The translations under genes were made by a program, and so were the position numbers. Under the pieces are notes generated by a model. That model made no database searches. It had not been told where the DNA came from and worked only from the letters and a program-made list of their open reading frames with translations. Positions 55,217 through 64,000 of a DNA stretch of 64,000 nt are shown piece by piece. Positions within the stretch are counted from its first letter, which is position 1. Each line of letters begins with the position of its first letter. Source of the stretch: FACHB-T130 sp042747725 (GTDB taxonomy: Bacteria > Cyanobacteriota > Cyanobacteriia > Cyanobacteriales > FACHB-T130); the NCBI RefSeq assembly GCF_042747725.1, contig NZ_JBHZGO010000110.1:248001-312000 (forward strand), read 5' to 3'.

Positions 55217-56872
55217 TTAGCTGCCTGGTTGCGGGGTTAATGGAACTGATGGAGCTGACGGAGCTGAATGGGCTGTTTGCAAGGCTTTGATCATTTGCGC
55301 CAGACCATATTCCAAGTGGGCACCTGGGTCCATTGCCATCCAGCCTTCTTGCGTTAGCTGGCGGATTTCAAAGTGAAGGTGGGGACCTGTGGAATTGCCG
55401 GTACTACCAACGCGCCCAATCACGGTTCCTTGTTCGATTTGTTGACCGGGTTGAACCAAAATTTCCGACAGGTGAGCATAGAGAGTTTCTTGGGTTTCGT
55501 TGTGTTGGAGGACAATGGCTTGACCATAGCCGCCCATCCAGTCAGCGATCGCTACCTTACCCGCAAAAGCTGCCAGAACTGGCGTACCCAGAGGTGCCCC
55601 CAAGTCGGTACCCGCATGGAACCGGCGACTGCCAGAAATCGGATGCGTCCGCCAACCGAAAAGCGAGGTAATTGGTGCCGGAACCGCCAGTGGGAAAATT
55701 AAGCTGGTATTGCCGTTAGCCAAGCCCCGAAAAATGGTCGGAATCGGGGCTTTGTATTCGGGCACATTGAGCGGTATAGAGCTTTGGCTAGTTCCGACGT
55801 TATTAGAAGCGATCGCTGTCGATCGAGTAGCGGCAGAGGAACCCAAGGACCTGGAGCGACGGTTAATTGAGCGAATGCCTTTGGGGCGATCGCGCAGTGG
55901 GCCAATTGCAACAGGATTAGCAGAAGCAACCAATATTTGCTGACGGATCTCCCGTTCTGGCTGGTTTACTCCCAAACGGGCGCGGCTGACTCTACGATTC
56001 GCGTACCCAGAAGTCCGTAATACTTCTGGTACGTCTGTGTCACTTGCGTACTCCCTACGGTTTCTGGTCGGGTAGGTTAATCTAGCAGTTTCCCTGAGGC
56101 TATTGGTGTTTCTGGAGGGTATCCGTGCCACACCACAGCTTCCGCCAGATAAACCCTGTCCGCTCTGCAAGACTCTTTGACATCCTGTTGACCGTTCCGA
56201 CAGTACAACGGCAGGTGGTTCATCGTCAGCACGAATCGGCTCCTTGCCTCTACCCGTTGCACCAAGACTATAGTCAGTAGGATCGATATAGCTATTGTTG
56301 TAGTCGCTGGATCTGATCCCACTCTTTTCAGCTTTGCTCGGTCTAAGCTTGGGAGGCTTCACATAAGAAATTGTGTTTGGCTCCAACAACCTGGGAGGCG
56401 AAAGTTGGGCTTTTTTTGGAACGGCGACCGAGGTCTCTGGTGCTGATACTGGAAGCGAACGGCGACGGACAACAGCAGGTTCTGGAGCTGAACGGCGACG
56501 GTGGCGAACAGATGTTGTCTCTAACGCACGCTGACGAGCCAATCGGCGGCGACGGACACCCGATGAAGCTTTCTCTGCTGCTGGAGCCGAGCGACGGCGT
56601 ACAAAATTTGGCTCTGGTTCTGGTGCTGCTGAACGGCGACGAACAACAGTCGGCTCAGTTCGTCGCTGGGGGTTAGTCTCCATTTTTACAGTAGGCGGTG
56701 CCTCTTGAGTAGTAGGCGTGCCTATTGTGTCTATGCTTGGATCGCTTTGTGCCCAAACTAAGCCGCTGCTGAGGACACCGAGACCTCCAATCCAACTAAG
56801 TCCCTGCACCAGCAGGGGACGGCGGCAAAACAGACCAAACGGAGTACAACTAGGGTGGTTTCGCTGGCTCAT
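55217..56872 (-). CDS. M23-family (LytM) peptidase, secreted
   Basis: A 551-residue protein. The N-terminal signal region (about 10-42) ends VWAQS. A long basic, low-complexity region follows, rich in RRRSAPEP-type repeats (about 60-170). The C-terminal LytM domain (about 400-520) has RFHAGTDLGAPLGTPV and GNSTGPHLHFEIR, supplying the zinc ligands (HxxxD and HxH). It would cleave peptidoglycan cross-bridges, likely in cell separation. ATG 56872 is chosen because AGGAG lies ten bases upstream; ATG 56890 and GTG 56899 are alternatives. Confidence 0.85.
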   Translation of the reverse strand: MSQRNHPSCTPFGLFCRRPLLVQGLSWIGGLGVLSSGLVWAQSDPSIDTIGTPTTQEAPPTVKMETNPQRRTEPTVVRRRSAAPEPEPNFVRRRSAPAAEKASSGVRRRRLARQRALETTSVRHRRRSAPEPAVVRRRSLPVSAPETSVAVPKKAQLSPPRLLEPNTISYVKPPKLRPSKAEKSGIRSSDYNNSYIDPTDYSLGATGRGKEPIRADDEPPAVVLSERSTGCQRVLQSGQGLSGGSCGVARIPSRNTNSLRETARLTYPTRNRREYASDTDVPEVLRTSGYANRRVSRARLGVNQPEREIRQQILVASANPVAIGPLRDRPKGIRSINRRSRSLGSSAATRSTAIASNNVGTSQSSIPLNVPEYKAPIPTIFRGLANGNTSLIFPLAVPAPITSLFGWRTHPISGSRRFHAGTDLGAPLGTPVLAAFAGKVAIADWMGGYGQAIVLQHNETQETLYAHLSEILVQPGQQIEQGTVIGRVGSTGNSTGPHLHFEIRQLTQEGWMAMDPGAHLEYGLAQMIKALQTAHSAPSAPSVPLTPQPGS

Positions 56873-56990
56873 TTCCGAATCACTCCTCATCTCACTCACT
56901 CTATAAGGCCATACTGGTTAGTGTTTTTGGTATAAAGACATGGCTATTGTCTCTACCCCATCCGTTTTCACTCCCAGAGCTTGTGGAAAA

Positions 56991-57818
56991 TTACCCACCA
57001 TAGCCAAGACTGATTGTACCGGGCTTGAGGCAGATTTCCTCGGCAGCTGCTAAAGAGTTCAAGCGGACTTGAAGTTCGCCGGTGGATGCGACACCCACAA
57101 TGACTCCAGAGCGTCCGTCTACGATGACAGAACGCCCTCTGCAACTGAGAAGCTCTACGTAAGCCGGAAGTAGGGCGTCTATTCCTTCTGGGGAAACGTG
57201 TTGATATCCGGATAAAATTCCCTGCAAAGTAATTGCCGCTAATCTTTCTAAAGAGGCGTTAGCGAACTGTGCGCGTAGGGCATTGGCTTCGATTGGCTGC
57301 TCCAAAAACGATTCCAGATTGATGCCAGTTTCGGGGACTGGATTCGCCCAGTTGATCCCCACACCCACGACGGCTTTGGTAATCCGTCCTTGTTGGACTC
57401 TAGTTTCGGTGAGAATGCCCCCTAATTTGCGTTTGCACAAGATCAGGTCATTCGGCCATTTAATCAACACTGGGATGCCGTAACTTCGCAATGCGGTAGC
57501 AATTCCCCAAGCGCTGCATAGGGTCAAATGGGCGCTATTGGTTGCTACTAAATCGGGAGCTAGAGCTACAGAGAGATAAAGTCCACCTGTACTGGATTGC
57601 CACTGGCGTCCCCACTGACCCCGCCCAGCGGTTTGCTGAAGGGCAATCACAACGGTTCCTGGTGTTGCTCCTTGGTCGAGCAATTCCCAAAGAGTCTGGT
57701 TTGTGGAAGGTAAAGTTTCAAAGATATGGAAAGAAAGCGGTAGAGGGACATCCCCTAAGAAAGTTTCCAGACAATGCTTATCAAATGCCACTGCTGCCAA
57801 CTCATGAATTCGTAGCAT
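56991..57818 (-). CDS. birA: Biotin-[acetyl-CoA-carboxylase] ligase
   Basis: A 275-residue protein of the BirA catalytic type, without the N-terminal DNA-binding domain. It has TAGRGQWGRQW (the GRGRxGR-like biotinyl-AMP motif), KWPNDLI and GVGINW, then the C-terminal SH3-like domain. It attaches biotin to the AccB carrier for acetyl-CoA carboxylase. Divergent with the laccase-domain gene, only 38 bases apart. Confidence 0.92.
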   Translation of the reverse strand: MLRIHELAAVAFDKHCLETFLGDVPLPLSFHIFETLPSTNQTLWELLDQGATPGTVVIALQQTAGRGQWGRQWQSSTGGLYLSVALAPDLVATNSAHLTLCSAWGIATALRSYGIPVLIKWPNDLILCKRKLGGILTETRVQQGRITKAVVGVGINWANPVPETGINLESFLEQPIEANALRAQFANASLERLAAITLQGILSGYQHVSPEGIDALLPAYVELLSCRGRSVIVDGRSGVIVGVASTGELQVRLNSLAAAEEICLKPGTISLGYGG

Positions 57819-57856
57819 AAGTTAGCATAATGTCACTGACATTTCAGGAGTTCCAA

Positions 57857-58705
57857 ATGGCGATGCTTTCCCGCACCAATTTGAACCTGGGCGCAGGAGA
57901 ATCACAGACTTTTATGAGTACCTGGCACTGGCGTACTTGGGAAGGATTGCCCTATCTAACTTGTAGCTTGCTTGAACGCTGGTCTCACGGATTTTTTACT
58001 CAACAATTTTCGCCCCGGTCTCCGGCAGAATTAGTGGATGTTTTACAGCCTGATGCTAAGGTTTATCGTGTGAAACAGGTGCATGGCAATACCGTGATGA
58101 CGCCCTCAGAAATAGAAGCGGCAACCAGTGAGGTGCAAGCGGGGGATTCACTACCTCCTGCTGATGGGATTGTGAGCGAGCAGGTTCAGCAGGCAGTCTG
58201 GGTGTGCAGTGCGGATTGCACTCCGGTTTTAATTGCCGACCACCAGACGGGACAGGTGGCAGCGATTCATGCGGGTTGGCGCGGTACTGCTACCCGGATT
58301 GTTCCCCAAGCGATCGCTCGCTTCCTAGCTTCCGGCAGTCAACTCCAAAATCTGCTGATTGCGATGGGTCCGGCGATCGCTGGTAATGTTTATCAGGTGT
58401 CTGTGAATGTGGCATCTGAAGTAGGAGCCAGCGTTATACCAGATAAAGATCCGCAGAAAGATACAGAATCCATTCTTGATGCCTTGCAGCAGTTGCCACA
58501 TTCACCGTTATTAGAAGATTCGCAACCAGGACGGGTACGACTGGATGTGCGGCGAGTCAATCAGCTGCAACTGGAACAACTGGGAATTTCTAGCGAACAG
58601 ATAGCGATCGCGCCTCACTGCACCTACCAAGAACCAGACCGTTTCTTCTCTTACCGGCGGGACAAGCTGAAAAAAGTCCAGTGGTCGGGGATTGTGAGTA
58701 TATAA
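57857..58705 (+). CDS. Laccase-domain (YfiH/PgeF-type) protein
   Basis: A 282-residue protein with the family motifs CSADCTPVLIAD, VAAIHAGWRGTATRIV (zinc/copper ligands His, Cys, His) and GPAIAGNVYQV, then HCTYQEPDRFFSYRRD. Bacterial relatives act on purine nucleosides or edit peptidoglycan precursors; the older polyphenol-oxidase label is unlikely. ATG 57857 is favoured because AGGAG lies six bases upstream; ATG 57830 would add nine residues. Confidence 0.85.
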   Translation: MAMLSRTNLNLGAGESQTFMSTWHWRTWEGLPYLTCSLLERWSHGFFTQQFSPRSPAELVDVLQPDAKVYRVKQVHGNTVMTPSEIEAATSEVQAGDSLPPADGIVSEQVQQAVWVCSADCTPVLIADHQTGQVAAIHAGWRGTATRIVPQAIARFLASGSQLQNLLIAMGPAIAGNVYQVSVNVASEVGASVIPDKDPQKDTESILDALQQLPHSPLLEDSQPGRVRLDVRRVNQLQLEQLGISSEQIAIAPHCTYQEPDRFFSYRRDKLKKVQWSGIVSI

Positions 58706-58725
58706 ACTGTTTTATAGCTTAGGGA

Positions 58726-58750
58726 GGGGCGCACTTTCAACGTGCGCCCC
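58726..58750 (+). terminator. Intrinsic terminator-like hairpin after the laccase-domain gene
   Basis: A nine-base perfect stem GGGGCGCAC / GTGCGCCCC with loop TTTCAAC is followed by TTCATTGTTTG. It lies 21 bases past the laccase-domain gene stop. Confidence 0.8.
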
Positions 58751-58780
58751 TTCATTGTTTGTGGACATCTACAAAAAAAA

Positions 58781-58808
58781 TCGCCTCCAGTACATGACTT
58801 GGAGGCGA
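58781..58808 (-). terminator. Intrinsic terminator for the secreted-protein gene
   Basis: Arms TCGCCTCCA (58781-58789) and TGGAGGCGA (58800-58808) with a 10-base loop. On the minus strand the hairpin is followed by eight T, the layout expected at the end of the transcript from 61334. Confidence 0.8.
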
Positions 58809-58898
58809 TCGCCATATCATTGGTCTAACTCAAACTTAGAACACCTTGCTGTTGGTCTATTTTCCTGTCTTCAGGAGTATGAGCTAAACATTTGTCTT

Positions 58899-58926
58899 CA
58901 ATCAGATAGCGATCGCTATCTGATTG
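58899..58926. repeat. 28-bp perfect palindrome containing a HIP1 site
   Basis: CAATCAGATAGCGA is followed by its exact reverse complement, centred on GCGATCGC, immediately 3' of the secreted-protein stop codon. It can form a long hairpin, but no T-run follows. Confidence 0.85.
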
Positions 58927-58934
58927 AGTTGTAA

Positions 58935-61334
58935 CTATGGTTGAGTAGTAGGCGTTGTTGTATCGCCGCTGGATGGAGCAGCATTTAAGCCTTCTGTACC
59001 ACCTGTGCTAGGTGCAGGCTGCTGGGTGTTGCTATCATCATCCTCTGTGCTAGGTGCAGACTGCTGGGTGTTGCTGTCATCCTCTGTGCTGCTAGATGCA
59101 GGCTGCTGGGTGTTGCTGTCATCTGTATTTGACTCGCTCCCCTCAGTGGAGTTTGTACCAGGATTTGGCTCACCCGGTGCAACTGTTGCGGGAGTAGACG
59201 GATTGGTGGTTGGAGTCGTGGTTTGATTTTCTGTGGTGGAAGTTTCTTCAGCGCCAGCCTCACCTTCCACATTAGAAACCTGCTCGGTCGAAACCTGACG
59301 GAGACCCACCATACCACTAATCAAACGGCTTTCTGGTCCTACTTGCTGATAGGCGGCTATTGCCCGACCTTTCTTTAGCTTGTAAGTACCGAGAGCCAGA
59401 CCCTGGCTATTTTGGCGCACAACCAGCAATTTTTGCTTGCCACGACCGCGCTCCACAAAGACGCCAACATTGCCACTGGACGTGGAAGCAACGTTGTAGA
59501 CCTTCTGAGAACTCTGGACGAAGGAATTAGACAGAGAAATCAGGTCGAAGGATGCGTTGTTGTAAATGGTGACAATCGTTAGACCGCCGCTTCCCGTCGC
59601 GCTGGTGCTGGTGCCGCTGCCACCGCTGCTGCCACCTGTGCCACCTGTGCTGCCAGTGCTGGTGCCGCCACCTGTGCTGCCACCTGTGTTGCCACCTGTG
59701 CTACCGCCGAAACTACCACCGCCGCTGGTGCCGCCGAAGCTGCCGCCGCTGCCACCGCCGAAGCTGCCGCTAGAGTTGTTGATGACGGTGTTAAAGTTAC
59801 CGCCATTTTGGAAGGTGACGTTGTAGCTCAAGCTTGAGTTAGAACCAAAGCCTGTGTTTTGGCTAGTATTTGCGCCTGCACCACTTGAGTAGTTGCTGGT
59901 GCCGCTCTGGTAAGATGTATTGTTCGTAGAAACATCGTATCCAGTCGTTCCACCAAACTTGCTGGCAACTGCACCAACAGTGAATTGGGTACGACCTTGA
60001 CTTTCACCTTTGAGTTTGAAGGCAGTCGTTCCTTCTTGCCCAAATTCAAACTGTGTTTTGCTGTTATCGCTTAAATAGCCAACCGTGCTGTTGCCATTTA
60101 TCGTGGTGATGCCATTCCCTTCGCCTTTAACTTTGAACTTGATTGCAGAATTACTAAAAGCGCTGGGATTTGTCAGCTCAAGCTTAGTGGTGCCACCGAG
60201 TTTAATATCTGTGCCAACTCCGGTGCCCTCAATCTTGAATTTTTGACCGCCTTGGCTGCTATCGCCTTCAATTTTGAATTTGGTTTGAGCATTATTGCTG
60301 CTGAAGGCTACCTTGTTAGTGCTGCTAAAGGTTTGAGCGTCGCTGGTGCCGCCAGCAGTTGTGATTTGACTACTCGTTTGTGAGTCGTCGCTATCGCTTG
60401 CGGTTGTGGTGTCAGTAGCGCAGCCGCAGGGAGTTTGAGTACCAGATTGCGTGCCGCTGCCGGTAGTGGTTGTAGTTCCGCTGGTTGTGCCGGTGCCACT
60501 GCCGGTTGTGGAGCTTTGAGTTGTATTGGCTTGATCGGAAAAAGTGCTACTTAAGGTGCCGAATCCTTGCCCTTCCAGCTCAAATTTTGTCTTTTGCCCC
60601 AAGCTAGAAGATGGAGGAAGAGGAACAGCGCCGCCTCCATTGAACTTCAGGGATGTCGGCAAACCAATATTGCCTCCAGTGAGTTTGCCCTCAAAGTTAC
60701 CTACTTCTAAAACCCCAGATTTGGCAGTGTAGTTAGCCTGAGACTGAGTAGATAGTTGGACGGCTGTAACGGGCAGGAAAACCAGCGGAGCCGAACCCGT
60801 CTGCTTAGGGGCAATCAGCGAACCGCCCAAAAAGGCGCTGCTTGCAAAGGAATTCAGAGTAAAGTCTAGTTTCGTGGGGATGTTTGAGAAGGGAACAGCC
60901 GCGCCTTGAGAAGTGAAGGCTAGACCTGATAGGGTACCGATCAAGCTACCTTTGTCATCTTTTCCAGGACGACCAACATTGCCAGAACCGACATCTTTGA
61001 AGTCGGCTGCCTGCGGTACGAAGCGAGCAGCGCTGGTGTTTCCGGAAGTCGTTTGCAGTTGCAGCGTGGTGATGGCAGCGTCAAACAAAACCGGACTATT
61101 AGTACCAGCAGTAGTACCAGAAGTATTCTGTGTCTGTAAAGGTGAGAAGAAGGCTGCTTGCCCTCCTAACAGACCGCCTGTGATCGAGATCGACGACTGG
61201 GATTGAGTGGTTGTAGTGGGAGTAGAAGTCGTAGTAGGAGCAGTCGTCTGGGCGTGAGTCGTGGGAGCCAGAGCGATCGCCAAGCCTCCAGCGATACCTA
61301 CACAAACAGCATACTTGGTTGATTTCGCAATCAT
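58935..61334 (-). CDS. Large secreted Ser/Thr/Gly-rich low-complexity protein
   Basis: 799 residues. A Sec signal peptide (MIAKSTKYAVCVGIAGGLAI... cleaved after THA) is followed by Thr/Ser-rich sequence. The middle (about 330-480) has charged repeats of the form KTKFELEGQGFG / QTKFKIEGDSSQGG / TKFKIEG that look like short beta-strand repeats. A Gly/Ser-rich block lies at about 510-590. A short folded segment (about 595-680; TIVTIYNNASFDLISLSNSF) precedes a C-terminal DDSNTQQSAPST repeat. No known domain. It is likely a surface or matrix protein. The start has GGAG seven bases upstream. Confidence 0.8.
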   Translation of the reverse strand: MIAKSTKYAVCVGIAGGLAIALAPTTHAQTTAPTTTSTPTTTTQSQSSISITGGLLGGQAAFFSPLQTQNTSGTTAGTNSPVLFDAAITTLQLQTTSGNTSAARFVPQAADFKDVGSGNVGRPGKDDKGSLIGTLSGLAFTSQGAAVPFSNIPTKLDFTLNSFASSAFLGGSLIAPKQTGSAPLVFLPVTAVQLSTQSQANYTAKSGVLEVGNFEGKLTGGNIGLPTSLKFNGGGAVPLPPSSSLGQKTKFELEGQGFGTLSSTFSDQANTTQSSTTGSGTGTTSGTTTTTGSGTQSGTQTPCGCATDTTTASDSDDSQTSSQITTAGGTSDAQTFSSTNKVAFSSNNAQTKFKIEGDSSQGGQKFKIEGTGVGTDIKLGGTTKLELTNPSAFSNSAIKFKVKGEGNGITTINGNSTVGYLSDNSKTQFEFGQEGTTAFKLKGESQGRTQFTVGAVASKFGGTTGYDVSTNNTSYQSGTSNYSSGAGANTSQNTGFGSNSSLSYNVTFQNGGNFNTVINNSSGSFGGGSGGSFGGTSGGGSFGGSTGGNTGGSTGGGTSTGSTGGTGGSSGGSGTSTSATGSGGLTIVTIYNNASFDLISLSNSFVQSSQKVYNVASTSSGNVGVFVERGRGKQKLLVVRQNSQGLALGTYKLKKGRAIAAYQQVGPESRLISGMVGLRQVSTEQVSNVEGEAGAEETSTTENQTTTPTTNPSTPATVAPGEPNPGTNSTEGSESNTDDSNTQQPASSSTEDDSNTQQSAPSTEDDDSNTQQPAPSTGGTEGLNAAPSSGDTTTPTTQP

Positions 61335-61788
61335 GTTAGGACTCCATCAGTGAGTAAAGGACAGGATAACTAGCAGAATCTAGCTCAATTCGATAGTCAA
61401 CAGGGGATCATAAGTTTCTTCAGCATTCATCCTGAGCAAGCTCAGAACTAGAAGTATTAGAAGAGAGTAATAACAGCATCCTGAGTAAATAGCATTTGGA
61501 GTAAGTGTGACCAGCATTAAGTAGAACTGGGTCATACTTGCTTGGCTTTGCTATGCCCTTGTTTGTCTAAAGGACAGTCTTGTTTCCCAGCAAGTTCCCA
61601 GATTTTTGCAAAGTTTTTGTAAACTTATTTACCAGTTCTTCTATACGTAAATATACGTAAAAAAGCGTTCCAGCCTGGGCTGCTGCGAGGTTTGCGTTGA
61701 AAATACTTACGAAGCGATTTGTAATGTTTTTATGAAGTTGTTAAGGAGATCCCTGAATGAATCTCCTTGACAAAGCGATCGCACGCTT
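61335..61788. other. Intergenic region
   Basis: 450 bases upstream of the secreted protein gene and downstream of the porin stop. No gene. A direct repeat of TATACGTAAA occurs near 61643-61661. Confidence 0.5.
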
Positions 61789-63927
61789 TTAAAAAGTAAA
61801 GGTGGTTCGGATGGCACCAATGGTGATCGTGTCGTTATCCTGGTTGTGAAGCGGATTAAACAGTACGATCACCCCTGGCGTGACCGTGATATTGTCGGAG
61901 ACTCGGAAGCGGTAGAAAGCTTCTACGTGAGTTGTACTTCCTGGCTGACCGCCTTCATCTCCAAAACCACCCTCACTAATAAAGTCAGGGTAGTTTCTTC
62001 CAATTGGCAGGTCACTACTGGTAATTTTGGGCGGCTGACCGACATAGATACCGCCGAGGTTGCCTTCACCAAGCAGATCGGGGAAATTGAGGTAAGCCAT
62101 CCAGTTGAATGTCTCTACATTTCCCGATACTCCTTGCGGGTCGGAAGTAGTGTAGCCTCCCCAACCGCCAACTGTGATGTTGGGTGTAGCTCGGAATTCT
62201 AAACTGGCACCAAAGGCATTAGTATTAATCGGCCCTCTGCCTGCCGGAGTCGGGAGGAGAACCAAATCGTCGCCAACGCCAGTCCCCAATCTTCCAAACG
62301 GAGAGTAGGAGTTGATGTATTGCAGGGCGATATCAAGCGTATTAAGCGGCGATACGACCAACTGCAAGCCAGCTGCCGTCTCTCCATCTTCTCCGCCGCC
62401 GATACCTCCGCGAAGAGCATCTGCGGGTCTGCTGGCAGAGTAGACGCCTTGTAAGCTAATGCGTGGACTGACTTGCCAGTCAAAGCCTAAGCCTCCGCGC
62501 CCCCCAGTGTTAATAATCGGGTTGCGTTGAGCAAAGCGGGAAAGCGGCCCTTGACCAGCACTTTCTACGCGATTTGCTCCCCGGAAAACGTTAACTGGGT
62601 TGACCCCCTCCGGCCCGATGATGAAGGCAAAGTTATTACCGATTAACTGACGATAAGTTAGGTCGCTCAGTACAATGTCGTTCCCAGTGTCTCCTTCATA
62701 TCCCAAGAAGACCATGTCGTTGTTGAGCAAACGAGGTCCCGAATTTCCAGAACCCGCTTGCAATCCAGTCAGCAGTAGGCTGCGAGGACTAAACTGGGTA
62801 AACAAACTCAACTGGACGTTGGTAATGACGTTGGCATTTGTATTCCGGTCTTCCAATCGGTTCCCAGTTGATTTGCGGTTCAGGAACAACTCAAATTCAT
62901 TCTCACTGCGTCCCTGAACGCCGACGACAGCCTGCCCAAATAGCTTCGTCGTGGTGGAGAACTGATGGCTTTCCAAGAAGGCGGTACGACCTTCCAGGTT
63001 GTCTACCCGCGTCCGCAGGGTCGCCAGTTCCGGCCCAAACTCATCAATGAGTCGTCGCAGTGTTTCTAAATCCGCTTCGGTAGCTGCATTAGGCGCACTA
63101 GCGGCAATCAATTTCTCAATTTGCTGGAGACAGGCATTCACCCCGGCGGCAAATTCATAGCGGCTGAGTGCCCGGTTGCCGCGAAAAGTGCCATCGGGAT
63201 ACCCTGCTATACAGCCGTAACGCTCTACAAGACTTCGCAACGCTTCGTAAGCCCAGTCGCTCGGTTCCACATCGCTGAGCTGGGAAACATTGGTGACTTG
63301 ACTCAATGGGTCGGCTTCCATGTCCTCTGGGTTTTCCATTTCCAAAGGATCGACTGCTGGTAGCACTTGTTCGCTAGCATCTTCAGAGGGCAGCGCTTGA
63401 GCTTGCAGGTTATTGGAATTGCTGACACTTGCTGCGTCTACAAGAGTGCGAACCTCTGTTTCCGTGTTCTCAGATGCAGCGGATTTAGCATCCAAGCTCC
63501 GACTGCTGGCAGACAAAATGGGAGACTTTGCGGATGTCGAGAATTTTGGTAAGCTAGCTGCCGGTTGCAACTGGCTTTTTTCGGTTAGGGGCGTTAAGTT
63601 TGCCGCAATGGCAGATTCTTTAGTTGCCGCTACAGTTAGCGTGGCTGCTTTTAGTTCCGGCAAGACATCCGCAGGTGCGAGTGTTAATTCAGAGGCGTCT
63701 ACAGTGGGCGAATTTGCTGTCGGTTTTGCCTCTGCTGCATCCGTTCCCGTCGCTAAATCTGTAGATGCCGAGAATCCCTGGGTTGAAGACTGGACTGCCT
63801 CAGCGGCTGTAGTTGGGTTGACATCTGTGGCTGCCATCGCCGGGGAGAGGCTAACTGCTAGCAAGCCAAAGGCTGTAAATACTAGCGCTGAGGATGCTGT
63901 TTTCTCTATTCTCCACTGGGATTTCAC
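61789..63927 (-). CDS. Cyanobacterial SLH-porin (iron-uptake porin type)
   Basis: A 712-residue outer-membrane protein. After the signal peptide (about 12-33, AFGLLAVSLSPAMA) come about 170 residues of Ala/Thr-rich linker. The SLH domain (about 205-265; LSDVEPSDWAYEALRSLVER, GYPDGTFRGNRALSRYEFAA) binds peptidoglycan-linked polymer. A short coiled coil and an OprB-type 16-stranded barrel follow, ending in the aromatic tail typical of outer-membrane proteins (GAIRTTFTF). Such SomA/SomB-like porins are the main cyanobacterial outer-membrane channels for ions and small solutes. Start GTG 63927 has GAGGAG about ten bases upstream; TTG 63945 is possible. Confidence 0.9.
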   Translation of the reverse strand: MKSQWRIEKTASSALVFTAFGLLAVSLSPAMAATDVNPTTAAEAVQSSTQGFSASTDLATGTDAAEAKPTANSPTVDASELTLAPADVLPELKAATLTVAATKESAIAANLTPLTEKSQLQPAASLPKFSTSAKSPILSASSRSLDAKSAASENTETEVRTLVDAASVSNSNNLQAQALPSEDASEQVLPAVDPLEMENPEDMEADPLSQVTNVSQLSDVEPSDWAYEALRSLVERYGCIAGYPDGTFRGNRALSRYEFAAGVNACLQQIEKLIAASAPNAATEADLETLRRLIDEFGPELATLRTRVDNLEGRTAFLESHQFSTTTKLFGQAVVGVQGRSENEFELFLNRKSTGNRLEDRNTNANVITNVQLSLFTQFSPRSLLLTGLQAGSGNSGPRLLNNDMVFLGYEGDTGNDIVLSDLTYRQLIGNNFAFIIGPEGVNPVNVFRGANRVESAGQGPLSRFAQRNPIINTGGRGGLGFDWQVSPRISLQGVYSASRPADALRGGIGGGEDGETAAGLQLVVSPLNTLDIALQYINSYSPFGRLGTGVGDDLVLLPTPAGRGPINTNAFGASLEFRATPNITVGGWGGYTTSDPQGVSGNVETFNWMAYLNFPDLLGEGNLGGIYVGQPPKITSSDLPIGRNYPDFISEGGFGDEGGQPGSTTHVEAFYRFRVSDNITVTPGVIVLFNPLHNQDNDTITIGAIRTTFTF

Positions 63928-64000
63928 GGGTCTAAAACTCCTCAAAACACACCATATTTGTTGAAATTTTACACCAATATTGTGTCAGCCGCTACTAAGC

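Noticed and set aside
59566..59826. Pro-rich plus-strand frame (PPVLPPVLPP)
   Set aside because: It is the reverse strand of the Gly/Ser-rich block of the secreted protein; its repetitive composition is a codon artefact.
61846..62202. 118-codon plus-strand frame opposite the porin gene
   Set aside because: It is the reverse of a clearly coding beta-barrel region; no independent support.

Overview
The window looks like a chromosomal segment of a filamentous-type cyanobacterium. The evidence is the very frequent octamer GCGATCGC (HIP1), a cyanobacterial Mg-chelatase H paralogue, a CpcS/CpeS-type phycobiliprotein lyase, an SLH/porin outer-membrane protein of the cyanobacterial iron-uptake porin type, a TxlA/HCF164-like thioredoxin, and many short dispersed palindromic repeats. 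I cannot name the genus from sequence alone. No rRNA, tRNA, CRISPR array, complete insertion sequence or prophage was seen.

Layout. 1-11 kb: a 3' incomplete chlH-like gene and an SGNH hydrolase (minus strand), a decayed amidase next to a peptidoglycan-binding/M15-type peptidase gene, a repeat-rich spacer, a lipoprotein thioredoxin, an SLH-domain protein and a type IA topoisomerase. 11-12 kb: about 1 kb of AT-rich non-coding DNA. 12-28 kb: the centrepiece, a secondary-lipid (PUFA-synthase/heterocyst-glycolipid-like) megasynthase cluster on the plus strand. Its order is KS-AT-ACP-ACP, then KR-DH (separated from the first part only by a frameshift at a run of nine A), then KS-CLF-AT-DH-DH, then a PfaD-type enoyl reductase. 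Together these supply all condensation, reduction and dehydration activities of a PfaA-D-like iterative machine. A phosphopantetheinyl transferase and a release enzyme are not visible here. 28-30 kb: a LysR remnant, a membrane-anchored thioredoxin, a 48-residue secreted Cys-rich peptide behind a MerR-type promoter, and a NIL/ferredoxin protein.

30-45 kb: a HEAT-repeat protein, surE, a CSP41-like SDR protein, pgsA, a sugar-phosphate transferase, an apparent two-gene unit of a large acidic coiled-coil protein plus an Hsp70-like ATPase, a Crp/Fnr regulator, a universal stress protein, a DUF2232-type membrane protein and cobT. 45-58 kb: a phycobiliprotein lyase, a solute-binding lipoprotein, a response regulator-GGDEF-EAL protein, a decayed histidine kinase, an aldo-keto reductase with iron-sulfur motifs, a bifunctional-nuclease-family protein, ribE, an M23 peptidase, birA and a laccase-domain (YfiH) protein. 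58-64 kb: a large low-complexity secreted protein and an SLH-porin.

Most of the window is ordinary cyanobacterial housekeeping and envelope genes. The parts most worth a second look are the split megasynthase with its duplicated ACPs and unusual KS-CLF-AT-DH-DH subunit, and the MerR-type promoter driving a tiny secreted Cys-rich peptide. Gene decay (amidase, LysR, histidine kinase) and repeat insertion, including in-frame insertions inside conserved genes, are visible throughout.
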